A model generated the notes under the pieces. It worked only from the letters and a program-made list of their open reading frames with translations, did no database searches and was not told the DNA's origin. A program made the translations under genes and the position numbers. Positions 59,981 to 61,139 of a stretch of DNA of 61,139 nucleotides are shown in pieces. The first letter of the stretch is position 1. Each line of letters starts with the position of its first letter. This stretch comes from Erysipelotrichaceae bacterium (GTDB lineage: Bacteria > Bacillota_I > Bacilli_A > Erysipelotrichales > Erysipelotrichaceae), in assembly GCA_024684175.1 (NCBI GenBank), contig JAIKXJ010000005.1, positions 1-61,139 of the forward strand. Direction: 5' to 3'.

Positions 59981-61139
59981 TCATTCCCCCTTGTATTCAT
60001 AGACGGTCTTTCCCTTGCATACCGTCTTCAGACATCTTCCGTAAACTTCCATCCCCTTGAACGGGCTGGCCTTGCCTTTGGACAGGAAGTCCTTCTCATC
60101 GATGATGTAGTTCTCACTCAGATCCCAGAGACACCAGGAATCTTCCTGTTTCAGACCGAAACGTTTTCTTGGATTGTCGTTCAGTAATTCGATCAGTCTC
60201 TCCAGTGTGATGATCCCTTTTTTGACCAAATAGGTATATAACAACGGGAAGGCGGTCTCCAGACCGACGATGCCCATCGCGCTCTTCTCCAGACCTCCGG
60301 ACTTCTCTTCTTTGGAATGCGGGGCATGGTCGGTCGCGATCATATCGATCGTCCCGTCCTGTATCCCCTTGATCAATGCTTCCTGATCTTCCTTACTGCG
60401 AAGCGGCGGATTCATCTTGAAATTGCCGGATTCTTGCAGATCGTTTTCATTTAAGATCAGGTAATGCGGTGCCGTCTCGCAAGTCACATCGACACCGTCC
60501 TTCTTTGCCTGACGGATGATCTCTACCGATTCTTTCGTCGAGATGTGACAGACATGATAACTGCAGCCCGTCTCTTTGGCCAGAGAGACATCGCGCTGTA
60601 TCTCCTGCCATTCGCTTTGCGAACAGATGCCTTTATGACCGTGCTCCTTTGCATAGATGCCGTCGTGGATGTAGCCGCCGTTCAACAAACTGTTGACCTC
60701 GCAGTGCGCCGCCACGATCTTGCCTAAGCTCTTGGCCTTCAACATGACTTCTTTCATCATCGCTTCTTCCTGTATGCCCTTGCCGTCATCCGAGAAGGCA
60801 CAGACATAAGGACTCATTTCTTCAAGATCTGCGATCAGCTTTCCTTCTTCGTTCACCGTACAGGATCCGTAAGGGATCACATCGATCAGGGCATCCTGTT
60901 TGATGATCTGCAGTTCCTTTTTCAGATGGTCCAAAGAATCGGGGACGGGGTTCAGATTGGGCATCGGACACACTGTCGTATAGCCGCCATGGGCAGCCGC
61001 CAGACTTCCCGAAGCGATCGTTTCCTTATAAGAAAAACCCGGCTCCCTGAAGTGCACATGCACATCACAGAAACCGGGAAAAATAATATGATCGCCTTTT
61101 GAAGCAAAGCCTGGAACATCAACACAGACGCTGTCATTC
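59981..61139 (-). CDS. pyrC: Dihydroorotase, 5' end beyond the window
   Basis: At least 385 codons of a class I dihydroorotase, closing N-carbamoyl-aspartate to dihydroorotate. The frame is open to the window edge; residues before the metal motif (ASKGDHIIFPGFCDVHVHF) are visible, so only the first part of the small beta-sandwich is missing. Metal ligands: HVHFREPGF, VAAHCEVNS, CHISTKESVEII and the Asp in MIATDHAPHSKEEK. A single base separates its stop from carB. First gene of the operon that is visible here. Confidence 0.95.
   Translation of the reverse strand, partial: NDSVCVDVPGFASKGDHIIFPGFCDVHVHFREPGFSYKETIASGSLAAAHGGYTTVCPMPNLNPVPDSLDHLKKELQIIKQDALIDVIPYGSCTVNEEGKLIADLEEMSPYVCAFSDDGKGIQEEAMMKEVMLKAKSLGKIVAAHCEVNSLLNGGYIHDGIYAKEHGHKGICSQSEWQEIQRDVSLAKETGCSYHVCHISTKESVEIIRQAKKDGVDVTCETAPHYLILNENDLQESGNFKMNPPLRSKEDQEALIKGIQDGTIDMIATDHAPHSKEEKSGGLEKSAMGIVGLETAFPLLYTYLVKKGIITLERLIELLNDNPRKRFGLKQEDSWCLWDLSENYIIDEKDFLSKGKASPFKGMEVYGRCLKTVCKGKTVYEYKGE

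Overview
The window looks like chromosome from a low- to mid-GC Bacillota, probably of the Erysipelotrichia type. That placement is an inference from PTS/PRD sugar regulation, DUF349, DUF4153/DUF2975 and SHIRT-repeat proteins, lipoprotein signals, a GH25 lysozyme and AGGAGG ribosome sites. No species can be named. I saw no rRNA, tRNA, CRISPR array, transposase or phage module.

Layout. (1) 1-6.3 kb, AT-richer and visibly eroded: a licT-EIIBC(A) PTS operon read leftward behind a RAT/terminator switch, an AIM24-type gene, and a three-gene cluster of unknown function placed directly behind a well-formed SAM-I (S-box) riboswitch. Between them lie several short ORF remnants, most with an apparent one-base shift in an A/T run. 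(2) 6.3-10.5 kb: an epimerase-like gene and a PRD regulator divergent from a glucose/maltose-family EIICB. (3) 10.5-18 kb: small hypotheticals, a gamma-glutamylcyclotransferase-like protein, a GH25 lysozyme, oligoendopeptidase F, a DUF2975/HTH/DUF4153 operon and a miniature kinase-like protein. (4) 18-22 kb: fructose operon fruK-fruA with divergent fruR. (5) 22-28 kb: serine hydrolase, a MerR-lipoprotein-microprotein operon, an HTH regulator with a perfect operator, an orphan phosphate-binding-like protein, and a DNA polymerase IV with an unusual N-terminal extension. (6) 28-36.5 kb: a TrkH potassium system with two RCK subunits, a DUF349 protein, an EAL phosphodiesterase, DUF1848, an MFS transporter and an SDR. 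(7) 36.6-46 kb: oppABCDF with an oppA/oppB attenuator, then an amidohydrolase and a GH3 lipoprotein. (8) 46-52.5 kb: a lipoprotein, a membrane protein, a SHIRT-repeat surface protein, a 395-bp structured gene-free stretch and a BTAD/degenerate-GGDEF regulator. (9) 52.5-61.1 kb: pyrimidine operon pyrC-carB-pyrK-pyrD-pyrF-pyrE-pyrB-pyrI, with pyrC running off the edge.

How it works together. Sugar import (three PTSs), peptide import (Opp, PepF) and de novo UMP synthesis form the metabolic core. Control is mainly by RNA and PRD switches. The strongest oddities are the SAM riboswitch in front of unknown genes, a PTS enzyme whose EIIA domain lies in the -1 frame across an A7 run, and a recurrent -10 box placed 5-10 nt before start codons of genes lacking a Shine-Dalgarno, which suggests leaderless mRNAs.
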